Below, piece by piece: positions 11,669-34,528 of a stretch of 64,000 bases of DNA. Both the position numbers and the translations under genes were made by a program. Source of the DNA: Artemia franciscana (Eukaryota > Arthropoda > Branchiopoda > Anostraca > Artemiidae); the NCBI RefSeq assembly GCF_032884065.1, contig NC_088879.1:22740038-22804037 (forward strand). Direction: 5' to 3'. Positions within the stretch are counted from its first letter, which is position 1. Each line of letters starts with the position of its first letter. A model generated the notes under the pieces. The model made no database searches. It worked only from the letters and a program-made list of their open reading frames with translations, and was not told the DNA's origin.

Positions 11669-12104
11669 TTTTGTACATGTACTTAATGGGTTCGTATTTT
11701 CAAACAGGAAATAAATATTTAATTCTGAAGTAAAAACAATTAGAGACTCTTAAAGCAAAGTATATTAAGGTTGAAAAAAAATGCAGCTTTGCTTTTTTTC
11801 AACTTGAAAAAATTGTACAATTCGTATTCTTGGTGGAGACCATTAGCTTGGCTGCCTTTGCCTGATAGCCTTGGCACATGTTTCAGACTTGAGGCACAAA
11901 GAAGTTGAGTATCAGACAGACCTTCTTTTAATTTTTTTTTACTGTGTTATCTTGAGGCTTTTTTTTGTATTTGGAATTTGTTTTATTCTCCTGCTATAAA
12001 CTGTAACCTGTTTTTGCGTTACAAGATCTTTAGAAAGAGATTATATACAAAAGAGAAGTCTACAAATATTCCTTACTCAAACGATCCAAACTTATTTAAG
12101 CTTA
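11669..12104. other. AT-rich stretch without recognised features
   Basis: Poly-A and poly-T tracts (around 11767-11805 and 11930-11970). No reading frame or repeat recognised. Confidence 0.4.
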
Positions 12105-12666
12105 TCTGTTCTGCACCTAATTGGTAATACTGCTATATAAGACTGTCCAGTGATATATGAATTAATCTGGTCTCAGATGAATGATTGAAAATACTTGGTT
12201 ACCTCAAGGTTTTCTGCAATTTTTTAAAAGAGATTGAAATTAAGTGTCAAACAGGACCTTTAGTACTTTCATGCTGTTGCATTTTGAGGATTTTTTTTTC
12301 AGTGGGTATTTGGTATTTTTGTGTTATGGTATTTAGAGGGAAATTGTGGAGTGCAACTTGTTATCGTGTTGCTTAGAGGTTAAGAAAGAAGATCTACAAA
12401 AGATCACTGTGCATATATAGAGTATTGAAAAAAAACTAATTTAGCTTCTCTATTTTGTACCTTAGTGGGAATACTGTTTGGTAAGGCTGTTCTGTGCTAT
12501 AAGAAGTTATCCGATCTGAAATTAATGGTTGGAAACGTTTCATTGGCTCATGATTTTCCAACAAAATTTAATAGAGATTGAAGTTTCATTTGATCTTTCG
12601 TGATACTTAGTGTTTTGTCGGTATTTTTCGTAATTTTGTGTGGAAGTTGTATTATTTTATTGTGTT
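12105..12666 (+). repeat. Two diverged units of an unknown repeat
   Basis: 12105-12360 and about 12450-12640 align loosely: GGTAATACTGCTATATAAG with GGGAATACTGTTTGGTAAG, then AAAAGAGATTGAA with AATAGAGATTGAA. The segment 12610-12666 (TATTTTTCGT...TTCGTGTGGAAGTTG in the related copy) matches 18275-18335. The RTE-like LINE begins directly after it. Confidence 0.45.
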
Positions 12667-13581
12667 CAATTCATAGAGGACTACTATTACTACTAACAAC
12701 TCACAACAGCACCAAGCCGCCTGAGGCCTACACAGCCACGCACGCTCCTCCTCCATCCAATTCTATTCAAAGCCTCCCTTTTACACCCTCCCAGGAAGTT
12801 CCCATTTCCTTTTAATCTTTCTTTAGACGCCACCCAAGACACCAACTTTTCTTTCCCACCTAAGACGAGGACAACCTACTATCAATTTAGCCTTAGATTG
12901 TTGGCTGAAAAGGACAGTCTTCGGCAATCTGTCATCTTTTTTCCGCTCAACTTGCCCTAGCCATCTCAACCTTTCTTTCAATATAGCCATAAAAAGAGGG
13001 ATTGAACCACATTTTTCGTCCAGCCTACTGTTTGGCAGCTAGGTACCCAAAACAACCTGTAGGCAATTTCTCGGGAAAACATCTAGCAAATTTTCATCCG
13101 CTTTTTGTAGTGCCCATGCATCAGAGCCATATTTGGCCACTGTCATTACTGTAGCTTCTAATAATCTAGTTTTGGTTTGCAGAATTATCTTTCTATTCTT
13201 CCAAACTTTGTTTAACTGTGAAAAAAGCACTCTGAGCCTTGGCTGTTCTACTTTTTACACATTCGCTGCTCCAACCGTCTTTACTAATAATACTACCAAG
13301 GTAAATGAAACTGCCCACCTGATCAATCAATTTCGTTACCCAACGTCACCTTTTCACCTTCACTTCTTTCTAGCCTTAGTGATATTGTCTTTATAACATT
13401 AATTTTCAAACCTATTCTAGCACCCTGCACTCGCAAAACTCTAAAAGTTCATTGATTTTGCTCACACTCTCATCAAGGATGCTTAAATCATCAGCATAAT
13501 CTAAGTCCAGGAGAGTTTTTCCTCCCCATTTGATTCCGTGGTCTCCCATTGTCTTTCCTCTGCTCCTTAAGACAAAGTCCA

Positions 13582-14094
13582 TCAAAATGATCCATATAAA
13601 GGGGGATAGAACACAAACCTGCTTAACTCTTGATTTAATACAAAACCAGCTGCTAACCTCATTTCCACAGCATTATTATTCTTGTACATAGCACTAATCA
13701 CTTTAATGTATTTGTCTGGAATACCATACAAGGACAAGACCTTTGCTAAAACTTCTCTATTAATAGAATCGAACACCTGCTCATAATCTATAAAACTAAG
13801 GACCAAAGGCGTTTGACAACTCAGGCACTGCTCAATTATTAACTTAAGAGTGAAAATTTGGTCGACACATCTTATACCTTTTCTAAAACTGCACTGCTCT
13901 TCTCTTAAAACTTTATCTACAGCATCTCTCAGTCTAAAAAGTATCATATTACTCAGTAATTTGCTATATATAGAGAACAGACTAATGCCTCGATAATTAT
14001 CACTTTCACTTTTATCACCTTTCTTATACACTGTTTTAATTAAGGTTTTCCTAAAATCGTTATGCACTTCCCTTTTTTCAAAAATCATGTTCAT
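13582..14094 (-). pseudogene. LINE reverse transcriptase core (longest open piece)
   Basis: 170-codon open piece of the RTE-like LINE. It includes the region before motif 1 (TVYKKGDKSESDNYRGISL), the FRKGIRCVDQIF motif and motif A (FIDYEQVFDS). A frameshift near 13640 separates it from the palm segment with YADD. It has no independent start and is part of the broken ORF2. Confidence 0.85.
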
Positions 14095-14784
14095 ATTCTC
14101 CAGTTACTGATTTTTAATCTCAGAGCCACAATATTTAAGAAACTTATTTACCGCACCATCATCAACTAGAGCCTTATTATTTCTAAATCTTTTTAGTACT
14201 GTCGCTAATTCTTTCTCAAAAAACAAATCTTCCTTCACATCCAAGGTGTCACAAACTTTTTCATTTTCCTCTATATCTTTTCCTGCAACTCTATTTCAGT
14301 CGAGCACATTCTCAAAATGTTCCGCCCATCTCTCTTTAATTTTTTCCTTATCGCTAATTGTAGCCCCGTTTCTATCTTTAACTAGGACAAGTCCGGATTG
14401 ACTACTTCATTTCAATTTATTAACATGCCAGTGCAATGTTTTACTATTATGCCGTCTCCCTGCATCTTCTAGATCCTCTGCAATTTTATCCATGACCTCT
14501 ATTTTACACCTTCTTAGTTCATATTGTAATGCTTTCTCCACTTTTTTATATTTCTTTTGTTTTCATATGATCCATCACTCAAATAACTCTTGTACAAGCC
14601 CCTTCTCCTCTGTTTCAAACATAAAGCTTTTTCACTAATATTCCTTGCTGCAGTCCTAACTTTCTTCCCTAAGACACCATCAACAACTTCACAGGTTTTT
14701 TTCTAAAATTACTCCAACCCTCTTCCGCATTGTCAAATTTAAAACTTTTAAGTTTAATATTCAGCTGTTCCTGGAAAATTTGTC

Positions 14785-15486
14785 TCAAATTCTCATCTTG
14801 GAGTCTACCAACATCATAACTTCGCGGAGGTTGTTGCCCTTCCGAAATTTCAGCTTTAAATTAACAATAGACACTACTAGATGGTGATCTTTACTTTTAG
14901 CAGCAATAACAGCACTCCCATATACCCTAGTATCTTGTATTGATCCTGCCGGGCTTCGGTTTATTATTACATAATCATTAAGGTTTACTGTCTTACCATG
15001 ACGTGAATACCATGTTAACTTATGGGCCATTTTATGACCAAACATCGTATTGGTTATAACTAGATTTTCATACCTACAAAATTGCAAAAGTCTGTAGCCA
15101 TTACTGTTTTCTTTTCCTACAGCAAATTTACCTAGGCTAGGATGCCATCTATCCTTATTTCTACTGATTTGGGCGTTAAAACCTCCTAGTAAAAACATCA
15201 TATTTCTACTTGGTACCGTAACCTGTCTATTTGCTCCTGTAACTATAAGTATAATTCATCTGAGTCACGTGTATCTCCGTCAGTCGGTTCTACAGGGACA
15301 ATATACTTTTATAACTGATACCCTGAACTTTTTAGTCATAAAATGAGCAATTAGTATTCTTTTATTGATACCTTCCCAGCCTAAACAAGACTTAGCAGCT
15401 TCCTTATTCATCATGAGCCCTACTCCCTCTCTGTGTACCCCATCCTTCCTGCCTGAGTAAACAAATTCTATGTCACCTGATTTCAA
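14785..15486 (-). pseudogene. LINE endonuclease (EEP) domain, two open pieces
   Basis: Pieces at 15280-15486 and 14785-15201 cover most of the EEP nuclease that nicks target DNA in these elements. In the second piece the metal-binding motif is GGFNAQ instead of GDFNAQ, and the terminal KDHHLV motif retains Asp-His. Host proteins called craniofacial development protein 2-like share this domain by descent from such LINEs, so automated naming may mislead here. Confidence 0.8.
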
Positions 15487-15590
15487 GCTTCCTATCCCGT
15501 GGGATTTGAATTTCTAAATATCTCTTAAGTCCAGTTCGAATCGTCTGAATTTGTCAGTCAAAATGTCGATACGATAGTCATTTTTTTTAG

Positions 15591-16902
15591 CGTCGTAACA
15601 TTCTAGTTCCAATTTTCTTGTTCTTTAAATCATTGAAATAATTCTGACCTCAGGAAAAGCAATGATCCCGGATACCAGTGCAGGATGGGGATCACATATC
15701 TTCTCTGGTCTACACCAAAGCGCTTAAGCCGGCTTAGAACCAGACAACAAGAAGTCCCTGGGACCTCCAGTATGAAGGATGGAGGTTTGTGCAATCCTAG
15801 GCCCATCTTGGTCACAACATGGTTTTCAACACTTGGCGATGCTCTTCTATCAACAAGAGTCAAAACCCTGCACAGACAATCTCAAGCTCTATTACGTCCG
15901 ACTTATTATATATTCATGCCTACAAATATTTTGCTACTACGGGGAGACATCCTGTAGTAGGTAAATTAGCTAGGAAGAGGATTTTCAGACCGAAAACGCC
16001 CGTCAAGACGCACCAAGCCCAGAAGAATTATCCATTAATTAGAATGCCGTGTGAATGCTGTGACGTTTACTAGGCTATAATTTTCTCGAATGGTGCCACT
16101 CCTCAAGTGGGAATAGAGTTGACAGCAAAGTCCCCAGTCTTGTAGGTACCCCGAAAGAATCGAGGCAGCCCGTTGCAGAGGCCGCTGTCCATAGATCTGG
16201 ATTTTACGCCCTGCCGCAGTTGTCCTCTTATAGATGATCCTCACCCGATGGTGTTCTGCGTCACCATGCAATTTAACCTATTACTGGGAGAAGGTTTGTA
16301 ACTGGAATGAAAGTTATTATATCAACGAGTTAAAAAAAAAATGTGAAAAACATCAGTAAGTTTTGTTGCGCCTGATATACTGTGGTGAAACGGTATGTCT
16401 CCTGGTGATATAGTAAAGAGAATTCCGACGTGGAGTTCAAGTTGTAATAGGTATGCAATATTAGCCAATTTGAATTTCTGATTTTACTATAGCAAAATGC
16501 CGGCTTTTTTCATCCCTCCCCCCCACGCTACTCTGAACTCTTTAAGCTCTGGCCTTCGTACGGTTATCGTGACATCACATCTCTAGTTTCTGTTCTTCTT
16601 TTCTTTTTTTACTCTACATATTTCCAATTTTTATAGCCTATACCCCTTGAGGCTATTCTAAAAATTTGTCTAGGTACAGTTTAGCTGATCTACCTTGCAT
16701 AGTTTAGTTGGGAATTCAATGAAAGAAAAGAATGACAGGCATTTACTGGATTCCCCTTGGAAGTACCTAATCAGCCATAATTCCTATTGTTATATGCGTT
16801 TCAATATTCGCATACAATTGATAAACGCTAGTGTATTTGCGTGTGGGAGACGATCTTGCCCAATTAAGAGAAAATCCAGAGCTCATCACAAAGTGTGCAA
16901 AC
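15591..16902. other. Unassigned stretch
   Basis: Several overlapping short frames (up to 90 codons) on both strands around 15630-16271 match nothing I recognise. A C-run and pyrimidine tract lie at 16510-16535. The sequence is GC-richer at 15660-15860 and 16080-16270 and could be unrecognised repeat. No gene is supported. Confidence 0.3.
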
Positions 16903-17105
16903 TCCTATTACTAGTAATAACTCACTGCAGCGCCAAGCCATCTGAGGCTGAAGCAGCTACGCACGCTCCTCCTCCATCCAAATCTATTCCAAAGCCTCCC
17001 TCTTTACACCCACCCAAGAAGTTCCCACGCCCCTTAAATCTTTCCATAGGACACCCTTCTACCCAATTTGTGGACGATCCAATTTTCGCTTTGCCCTAGA
17101 CGGTT
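16903..17105 (-). mobile_element. RTE-like LINE, 3'-end fragment
   Basis: About 200 bp matching the 3' terminus of the element at 12667-15590, in the same orientation. It begins with TACTAGTAATAACTCACTGC and has the GCACGCTCCTCCTCCATCCA block and the CTTTACACCCACCCAAGAAG block. It is 5'-truncated, as is common for LINE insertions. Confidence 0.75.
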
Positions 17106-18030
17106 AGCCGACAAAGACAATAAATAACACAATGTGCAAACAGTTAGTTGAAAGTTAAGTATATGGACGAAGGGAAGACGTGACAAATTTTAATTTAGTA
17201 AGCCTATGATTTGCAAAAGCCCTGAAATACATTAAGCAGTTTTTACTTTGTATGGTAAATACGCCGGAATATAACAAGAAAAAAGTTTAAAATAGAATAT
17301 TCTGGTTGACCATCAGCTATATACCCTTGGAGGTAATGGCGCTCGTCCAGAGTTAGTTCCAGTGTAAATGGGTGCATGAAGAACAACCTCCACGTGCCTC
17401 TGGATATCCAACTAGAAACCAGAGAGTCAAAAGCGTATAGGGGTGGTGTAGTTAACAAACCTTCCCTGGAACCCTATTTCTACGGGTGGAAAGAGAAATC
17501 CAGCTTCAGACATATAACTTCAATCCTTTCTGCCTCTAGACCGTTCAAGGATGTTTCCTTCTACAGATCGCTGACCATGGTAGCATTATTATGGGAATAC
17601 CGTCTTCTGAGAACAATATTTCAAATATCTTACATCAGCCGTCTAACCAAAGCATTCTACTTTGCCTTGGTAGCTAGCGTCATGCTGTACTTGTCAAAGA
17701 CTTAGCCCATGACGAAGCCACAGGTGATGAAATTAGATGCTGTCCATGCAAAATAACTCCGCAAAATTGGAAGGATTAAATCAGAGGTTCTCGATTTTTT
17801 TGGGTACGCCTCCCTAAAAACTTTGACCTTCTTCAGAAATTGGAAAAACTTACATTTTAAAAGTAATTACTCATTTCGCTATTAACATTAAAAACTAAAT
17901 TCAAAGCTCTGCTAATTAGTAAATATTAATTTGTGAGTAGCTTCCGGCCCTTCAGCTATCGGATAAGTATTGACAATAATTTTAATAAATGTTTTTCGGC
18001 ATTTATTTTTTGGTGTGAGATAGAGTGAGA
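17106..18030. other. Unassigned stretch with a 109-codon frame
   Basis: A plus-strand frame at 17376-17705 (109 codons) has no recognised motif and overlaps a minus-strand frame. TATG followed by GTAAAT at 17252-17261 looks like a splice donor but the frame before it contains a stop. I assign no gene. Confidence 0.25.
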
Positions 18031-18039
18031 AGTGTGATG

Positions 18040-18182
18040 ACATCCGTTTCTTCTGGGTTTGTTTGTTTATACTGTTTTTATTGTTGCCCGGCTTTCGAGC
18101 AAGTCTCCCTGCCGGGGATTTAATGTGAATAGTTTTAAATATGTATAGTTGAAGAATAATAAAGAACTTGAACTTGACAGCA
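18040..18182 (+). mobile_element. Probable LINE 3' terminus
   Basis: An untranslated tail that includes GTTGCCCGGCTTTCGAGC and CTCCCTGCCGGGG and ends in AATAATAAAGAACTTGAACTTGAC. A short direct repeat (GAACTT) after an AATAAA signal is typical of the 3' ends of CR1/jockey-type LINEs. No coding part is attached. Confidence 0.4.
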
Positions 18183-18274
18183 AAAAATTAAAAACGGATA
18201 CTATTTTGGGATAATTTAAAATATCTAATTTCAACTATTCCGATAATACCCATATGATGCCTAGACAGACACAG

Positions 18275-18345
18275 TATTTTTCGTGATTTCGTGTGGAAGT
18301 TGCTTTATATTATTGTGTTCTTTTCATAGACGACTGATTTTGACT
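18275..18345 (+). repeat. Copy of the repeat interrupted by the LINE at 12667
   Basis: Matches 12610-12670 (TTCGTGTGGAAGTTG, then ATTATTGTGTTC, then TCATAGA) and then continues into GACTGATTTTGACTATATACC, where the other copy is interrupted by LINE sequence. It therefore resembles an uninterrupted version of that site. Confidence 0.5.
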
Positions 18346-18469
18346 ATATACCTGAAATGTATCCGTAGATTAGTTTGCGATAAAAAAAAGTCCTTGGAAT
18401 TAGTATGATCATATTTAGCAAGGATTATTCGTCGGCAAAAATTGAATAAGTTAATTCATCGCACCTCTG

Positions 18470-18590
18470 ATGAATTCACAAATGAAATCAAAATGCAATG
18501 AAGCTTTGAAATACTTACAGTCTCTTCAACTTCCTGAAATCAAAGAAGCATTGACAGCCCTAGTTTCAAAAAAACTTGCTTGTTTTTTAT
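18470..18590 (+). CDS. Unrecognised exon-like start of a reading frame
   Basis: A 66-codon frame starts here. Its first ~40 codons (MNSQMKSKCNEALKYLQSLQ, then LPEIKEALTALVSKK) look like a helical protein, while the rest is AT-rich and unlike coding sequence. It lies 1.25 kb upstream of the first visible CIAO2A exon on the same strand. It is not similar to the CIAO2A N-terminus, and no donor in the required phase follows. It may be chance. Confidence 0.2.
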
Positions 18591-19380
18591 TACATTCAGA
18601 AATTGTTTATTTGCTGGTTAATTGTTATACTTGGCCCAAATCGTTTTTTTGCCAGAATTTGAGCTTTTAATTATTAAAATTACCTTTATAATTTTGCATT
18701 TGCATTTCAAAGCAAAAAAGGTATTGTTTCTTTCCAAGCACCTCATTTTTTAGCCAAGCTCAAATCATTCTATGCATTGCAAGGAAGTTGAGTAGGAGTA
18801 GTAGCACCTCATGTAAATATCTGTTTTTGGAATTCATTTTTTATTTTGTTCTTTACTGCTGAATAATTTAAAAAAAAATAGCTAGCAATAGGATTTTTAT
18901 TATTTGCTTTAAGAGGGCAAAGAGACATTTCGCTTATTTATGCACTCTCATAGGAAGTGTCCTTATGAAGCGATTCTGGTTAATTTTGTTAGTTTCTCAG
19001 CCAATTGCTGTCTTTACAGCAGTGTAGGCCCACTGAGTAGGTGGTGCAGTGATCCGATTTTGGATTATTTCAGTTGTTTACTATGTATCATTTGGATTCC
19101 AGATGCTTTACTTTGTTCGTTGGTTCTCCCTCATGCAAATGCCCAAGAACAGTGAGATATTGTTAAGTTTTTTTTTAATCCATGCAAATCAAAATGACTA
19201 CAAGGCACTTGGTTTTTTTCTTTACAAAAATTATCTCTACAAGAGAGAATATTTGAAAAGGGATTGGGAAAATTTGGCTCTCAGTAAATGTAGTTCTATC
19301 ATAACAATTATGTTCCTTCTACCTCAGCTCTCCGCGCCCCCCTGTATGTAGATCTAAAAACTCGAAATGAACCTTGCATG

Positions 19381-19382
<2 letters not shown>

Positions 19383-19436
<54 letters not shown>
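19383..19436. repeat. (AT)n microsatellite
   Basis: About 54 bp of AT dinucleotides with one TT interruption. Translated frames across it are the artefactual YIYIYI type. Confidence 0.95.
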
Positions 19437-19437
<1 letters not shown>

Positions 19438-19837
19438 TTGATATTAGCCAAAACAACAATAAAACTGTTTCAGCAATAACTTTTGAACAGATACTGTTTT
19501 TATTTATTTGTGTTTTGTTGCCGTTTTTATTGTTCTTTTTTATTGCATAATTTGACGTGGCCTGAAAAACTGTATTGGGACAGTTTCTAAAATCAACTTT
19601 GCCGAAACTGAAACATGAAAGTGATTTGCATGACGCAAGTGAACTGATAAAAATAATATTATTCACTTAACAGGTTAACCACAAAAACTAGCCTACACTA
19701 GATTTTTGTGCTCCCAGATAACCATTTCAAAATATCTTCCCAAGAAGAATTAAATTGAATGGATCACTTACTATGAAATCAAAGATAAGTGTAGGAGCTA
19801 GAAGTAAAAAAAAAAAAAAACTATGAATTTTTTTCAG

Positions 19838-30681
<10,844 letters not shown>

Positions 30682-33025
30682 AGTTGTCTACATCCTAGTC
30701 ATTCTATTTATTTGATATGTATATATTGACAAAGCTTAGGAGGTATTTGAGGCACCAGGAATCGGGATCATCATGTCTATTATGTTTGCTGTGGATTTGC
30801 TTTGGTAACATGTGATTATAAGACTTCGCAAGATGACTTTTTGGTGAAAGATTATTTTGGTGTTCATGGAGGGGATAGGGTCCTTGTAGTCTTTTAAAGA
30901 AAACTCGTGTAACCTGTGGGAGTATATGGTTAATTTTAGTTAGTAAATGGTTTTCAGTTAGATAGGGCAGAAATAGCGTTATTGAGTTAAGCGTTTCTTA
31001 AAGCCCAACCTCAAAGATAAAGACTAGGAGAAGTTGGTGTTAAAATGGCACTATCTCTGAGGCCTCTCAGTCATGCCATCAAAACTATGGCAGGCTATGT
31101 TGGCATATCCCACCCTCAAATGACATCCCTGGATAATCCGTTTAAAAAAAAAAATAATAATAAAAAAAAGGTACGTTTGTGCAGTCACAGCCTGTTGATG
31201 AAAAAATAACTGAGATAAGATCGTAGGGAGGTAGTCGTAGGTCGGAGGTAGTCGTTCATTTATGGGACACCACCGAATTCTATTATGTGCAGCTATGGCT
31301 TTAAATTTATTAGTAGCTCTAGATTAATTTGTAATTAATAACAGTTTAAACTTAAAATGATGAATTCTTATATTTTCATTATTAGTAGCACTAAATTAAT
31401 TTATAATTAATGATAGTTTTGACATAAAACAATGATGAAATAAAAAAATTTAATTTAATTTTTACCACTGTATAGCAAAAGCATTGGAGTATCGCAAATA
31501 ATATAATCAACATAAAAAAATAAAAAACAGGCTATTCCTATAACAAAAACGAAAGAACAAAAATGTGTAGTCAAACCAAACAAGCACACAAGAGGATGAA
31601 AAGGGCTGATCCTGGATCTTCGGGAAAAAAAATCTCATGTAATGTTACCATCCTGCTAGACGAAACATTTGAATGCTCTTACTGCTCATTTATGAAAGAG
31701 ACAGATAGAAAAGATGCTTAGTACAATAACAAAAGTACGGTACTTAAAAAAAAAAATTATTATTGAAAGTACATAGCCGGAAGAGACTCTCCAAAAAAAT
31801 GGGTTACAAAATATTAAGTTAAGTCTAGCCTTACGAGTCTTACTCCTTAAAGTCAAGTCTTACGAGAATATCGGCCATTGCTGTGGCACAGTTTTAGAAT
31901 ATCATGCTTTAAGATCAAAGACCAAGCCGACTCAACGTAGCAACTAACTTAATTGAAGACAAAACATGATTCAGGTCACTTTGGTGTTTTGCATTAAAAG
32001 AAAATATTCACACTTATCTGTATTAAGAACAAGGTTAATTTCTTTGAATGGTTAATCAGTAGCAGGTCAGCTGTAAATGCAATAAGCGATAAATTTGATA
32101 GTAGCTATGCTACCGAAAAAGATGACCCCTTTTCAGATTCAAACTTTGGGATTTGCATGCCAAAAATGAAGTCTATATACAATAGAAATATTCATGCCAA
32201 GCTGGGTATATAATGCCTTGACTAGTTGTGACAGGGTCAAAACACTTGAAAACATTCAACGAAAACAAATTCACTCCAGAGTTTCCTTTTTTTTGTTCGG
32301 ATCAATGAAAAGGTAAGAACTCGTTGAACGTGCGGGCTAACACATAAGATATAAAACGAATTTAATTTGATAGATAATTTACTTTAGGAAAAATTTTGGG
32401 AGACAAAGGACACTTAAAGCTTCTCTCAACAAGCAAACTAAATTAGAAACGACGAGGACTATTTTTTACAGCAAGAAGGGGGAAGGCTTATGTTTGAGGG
32501 TTTGGGAAAGAGCTTAGAATTGAAATTCGATAATTCTTTTATGTTAAGCCTGCTTTTTACTGGCAATAATTTATTGCTTGACAGGGAAAATACTATATAA
32601 AATTTAAAATTTTAGCAAATGCTTTGCAAAGGTCAATAGAAGACCCGTTTAAAAATAGATAATTGTCAATTTTTTATCTTTTGATCTTTAAGATAATTAA
32701 AAAGCTTTTCCGTAGTATAATAAATTTTTTTCTTTTTAATCACCTATAGTATCAAATTGCTTATATGATTGAGAAATTATTTTATAATTTCCTGATACTT
32801 CAAGACGTTAAGTATTATAGGAAAATCTTTTTTAAAAATATTTTGGTTGAAAAGATAAGGTTCTTATCTGTTGTATTTCCATTTTTGCTATCAGTAATAT
32901 TGCACAATGTTATTCTAAATTATAAAATGTATACAATAACACTTTCATTTTTTTTTTCTTTTTTTAAACCGGAAGATTTGAAGTAAATACAGAAAAGCTA
33001 ATAAAACTGCGTTTTTTAAGTTTTT
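30682..33025. other. 3' flank of CIAO2A, no further gene seen
   Basis: Contains the presumed 3' UTR and a possible AATAAA at 31159. Near 31309 and 31383 lie two copies of a ~74-nt AT-rich unit (TAGTAGCTCTAGATTAATTT and TAGTAGCACTAAATTAATTT). The remainder is AT-rich without recognised content. Confidence 0.4.
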
Positions 33026-34085
33026 AACTAAGAAAAAATAAAGCATCTTAAAGCTACTTTCATCAATTACTCAGTAAAAGGAGACACCTCTATTTAACTA
33101 AGAAAAAATATAATTTTAACTAAGAAAAAATAAAGCATCTTAAAGCTACTTTCATCAATTACTCAGTAAAAGGAGACACCTCTATTTAACTAAGAAAAAA
33201 TATAATTTTAACTAAGAAAAAACAAAGCATCTTAAAGCTACTTTCATCAATTACTCAGTAAAAGGAGACACCTCTATTTAACTAAGAAAAAATATAATTT
33301 TAACTAAGAAAAAATAAAGCATCTTAAAGCTACTTTCATCAATTACTCAGTAAAAGGAGACACCTCTATTTAACTAAGAAAAAATATAATTTTAACTAAG
33401 AAAAAACAAAGCATCTTAAAGCTACTTTCATCAATTACTCAGTAAAAGGAGACACCTCTATTTAACTAAGAAAAAATAAAGCATCTTAAAGCTACTTTCA
33501 TCAATTACTCAGTAAAAGGAGACACCTCTATTTAACTAAGAAAAAATATAATTTTAACTAAGAAAAAACAAAGCATCTTAAAGCTACTTTCATCAATTAC
33601 TCAGTAAAAGGAGACACCTCTATTTAACTAAGAAAAAATATAATTTTAACTAAGAAAAAATAAAGCATCTTAAAGCTACTTTCATCAATTACTCAGTAAA
33701 AGGAGACACCTCTATTTAACTAAGAAAAAATATAATTTTAACTAAGAAAAAATAAAGCATCTTAAAGCTACTTTCATCAATTACTCAGTAAAAGGAGACA
33801 CCTCTATTTAACTAAGAAAAAATATAATTTTAACTAAGAAAAAACAAAGCATCTTAAAGCTACTTTCATCAATTACTCAGTAAAAGGAGACACCTCTATT
33901 TAACTAAGAAAAAATATAATTTTAACTAAGAAAAAATAAAGCATCTTAAAGCTACTTTCATCAATTACTCAGTAAAAGGAGACACCTCTATTTAACTAAG
34001 AAAAAATATAATTTTAACTAAGAAAAAATAAAGCATCTTAAAGCTACTTTCATCAATTACTCAGTAAAAGGAGACATCTCTATTC
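33026..34085 (+). repeat. 92-bp satellite array, 12 units
   Basis: AAGCATCTTAAAGCTACTTT starts at 33041, 33133, 33225, 33317, 33409, 33479, 33571, 33663, 33755, 33847, 33939 and 34031. The period is 92 bp except one 70-bp unit (33409 to 33479) that lacks a 22-bp segment. Units are almost identical. One variable base just before the motif (AAATAAAGC or AAACAAAGC) runs T T C T C T C T T C T T along the array. Each full unit contains TTTAACTAAGAAAAAA twice in part. Confidence 0.95.
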
Positions 34086-34528
34086 ATCTAGTAAGTATCA
34101 TTACAAAAAATGTTGGTCGTGATAATGGACTTGTGAGACGTCTTAGATAGAAGAATTAACTAAAGACCATATACACACAAGCCCTATAACCTTATAAAAA
34201 GGGAAACTATTTCTTTTATTTCCTAATACAAAGGAAAAAATCTTATTATTCAACAAGTAATAATTAATGACAGAAATTATGTACTTTAACTAACAGTGCT
34301 TAATGGTAATTAACAAATTACAAAGTGATGAGGGACCAGTTGTGCCAAGGTAACACTGTAGCTAGACATCGTGACTGGTCCTGCCTAAGATCAAGCATAA
34401 AATGAATTCATCAGTCATGATTGGCCCGATTGTCAAAACAGTCTGATTAGGCTATTAAGTTGAACCAGGAAAATACAAGTATTCTGTAACATGCCAAGAG
34501 GACAAGATCAGGGTTGCTGTAGCCATTA
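34086..34528. other. Unassigned AT-rich stretch
   Basis: Lies between the satellite array and a TIR element. I see nothing in it beyond short frames. Confidence 0.4.

Larger units (their letters stand above)
12667..15590 (-). mobile_element. RTE-like non-LTR retrotransposon, near full length, inactivated
   Basis: Read on the minus strand, it shows the endonuclease/phosphatase (EEP) domain first (15486-14785: IEFVYSGRKDGVHREGVGLM, GGFNAQ, NGYRLLQFCRYENLVITNT, LTWYSRHGKTVNLNDYVI, KDHHLV). Then comes the reverse transcriptase (14094-13480: YRGISLFSIYSKLL, CSFRKGIRCVDQIFTLKLII, FIDYEQVFDSI, YGIPDKYIKVI, YADD at 13487-13498), and then the C-terminal region (LLEATVMTVAKYGSDAWAL at about 13160). 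The 3' end at 12667 is a (TAG/TAA)-type short repeat, as in RTE elements. It is broken by frameshifts and stops, and the catalytic Asp of GDFNAQ is Gly. Two other copies of the family lie at 16903-17105 and 44523-45925. Confidence 0.85.

Noticed and set aside
17242..17261. TATG|GTAAAT as the end of the missing CIAO2A first exon
   Set aside because: Phase and donor fit, but the frame before it contains a stop within ten codons and no ATG.
32160..32350. Possible LINE fragment (RVKTLENIQRKQIHSRV)
   Set aside because: The resemblance to the thumb region of CR1-type polymerases is short and unsupported by neighbouring motifs.
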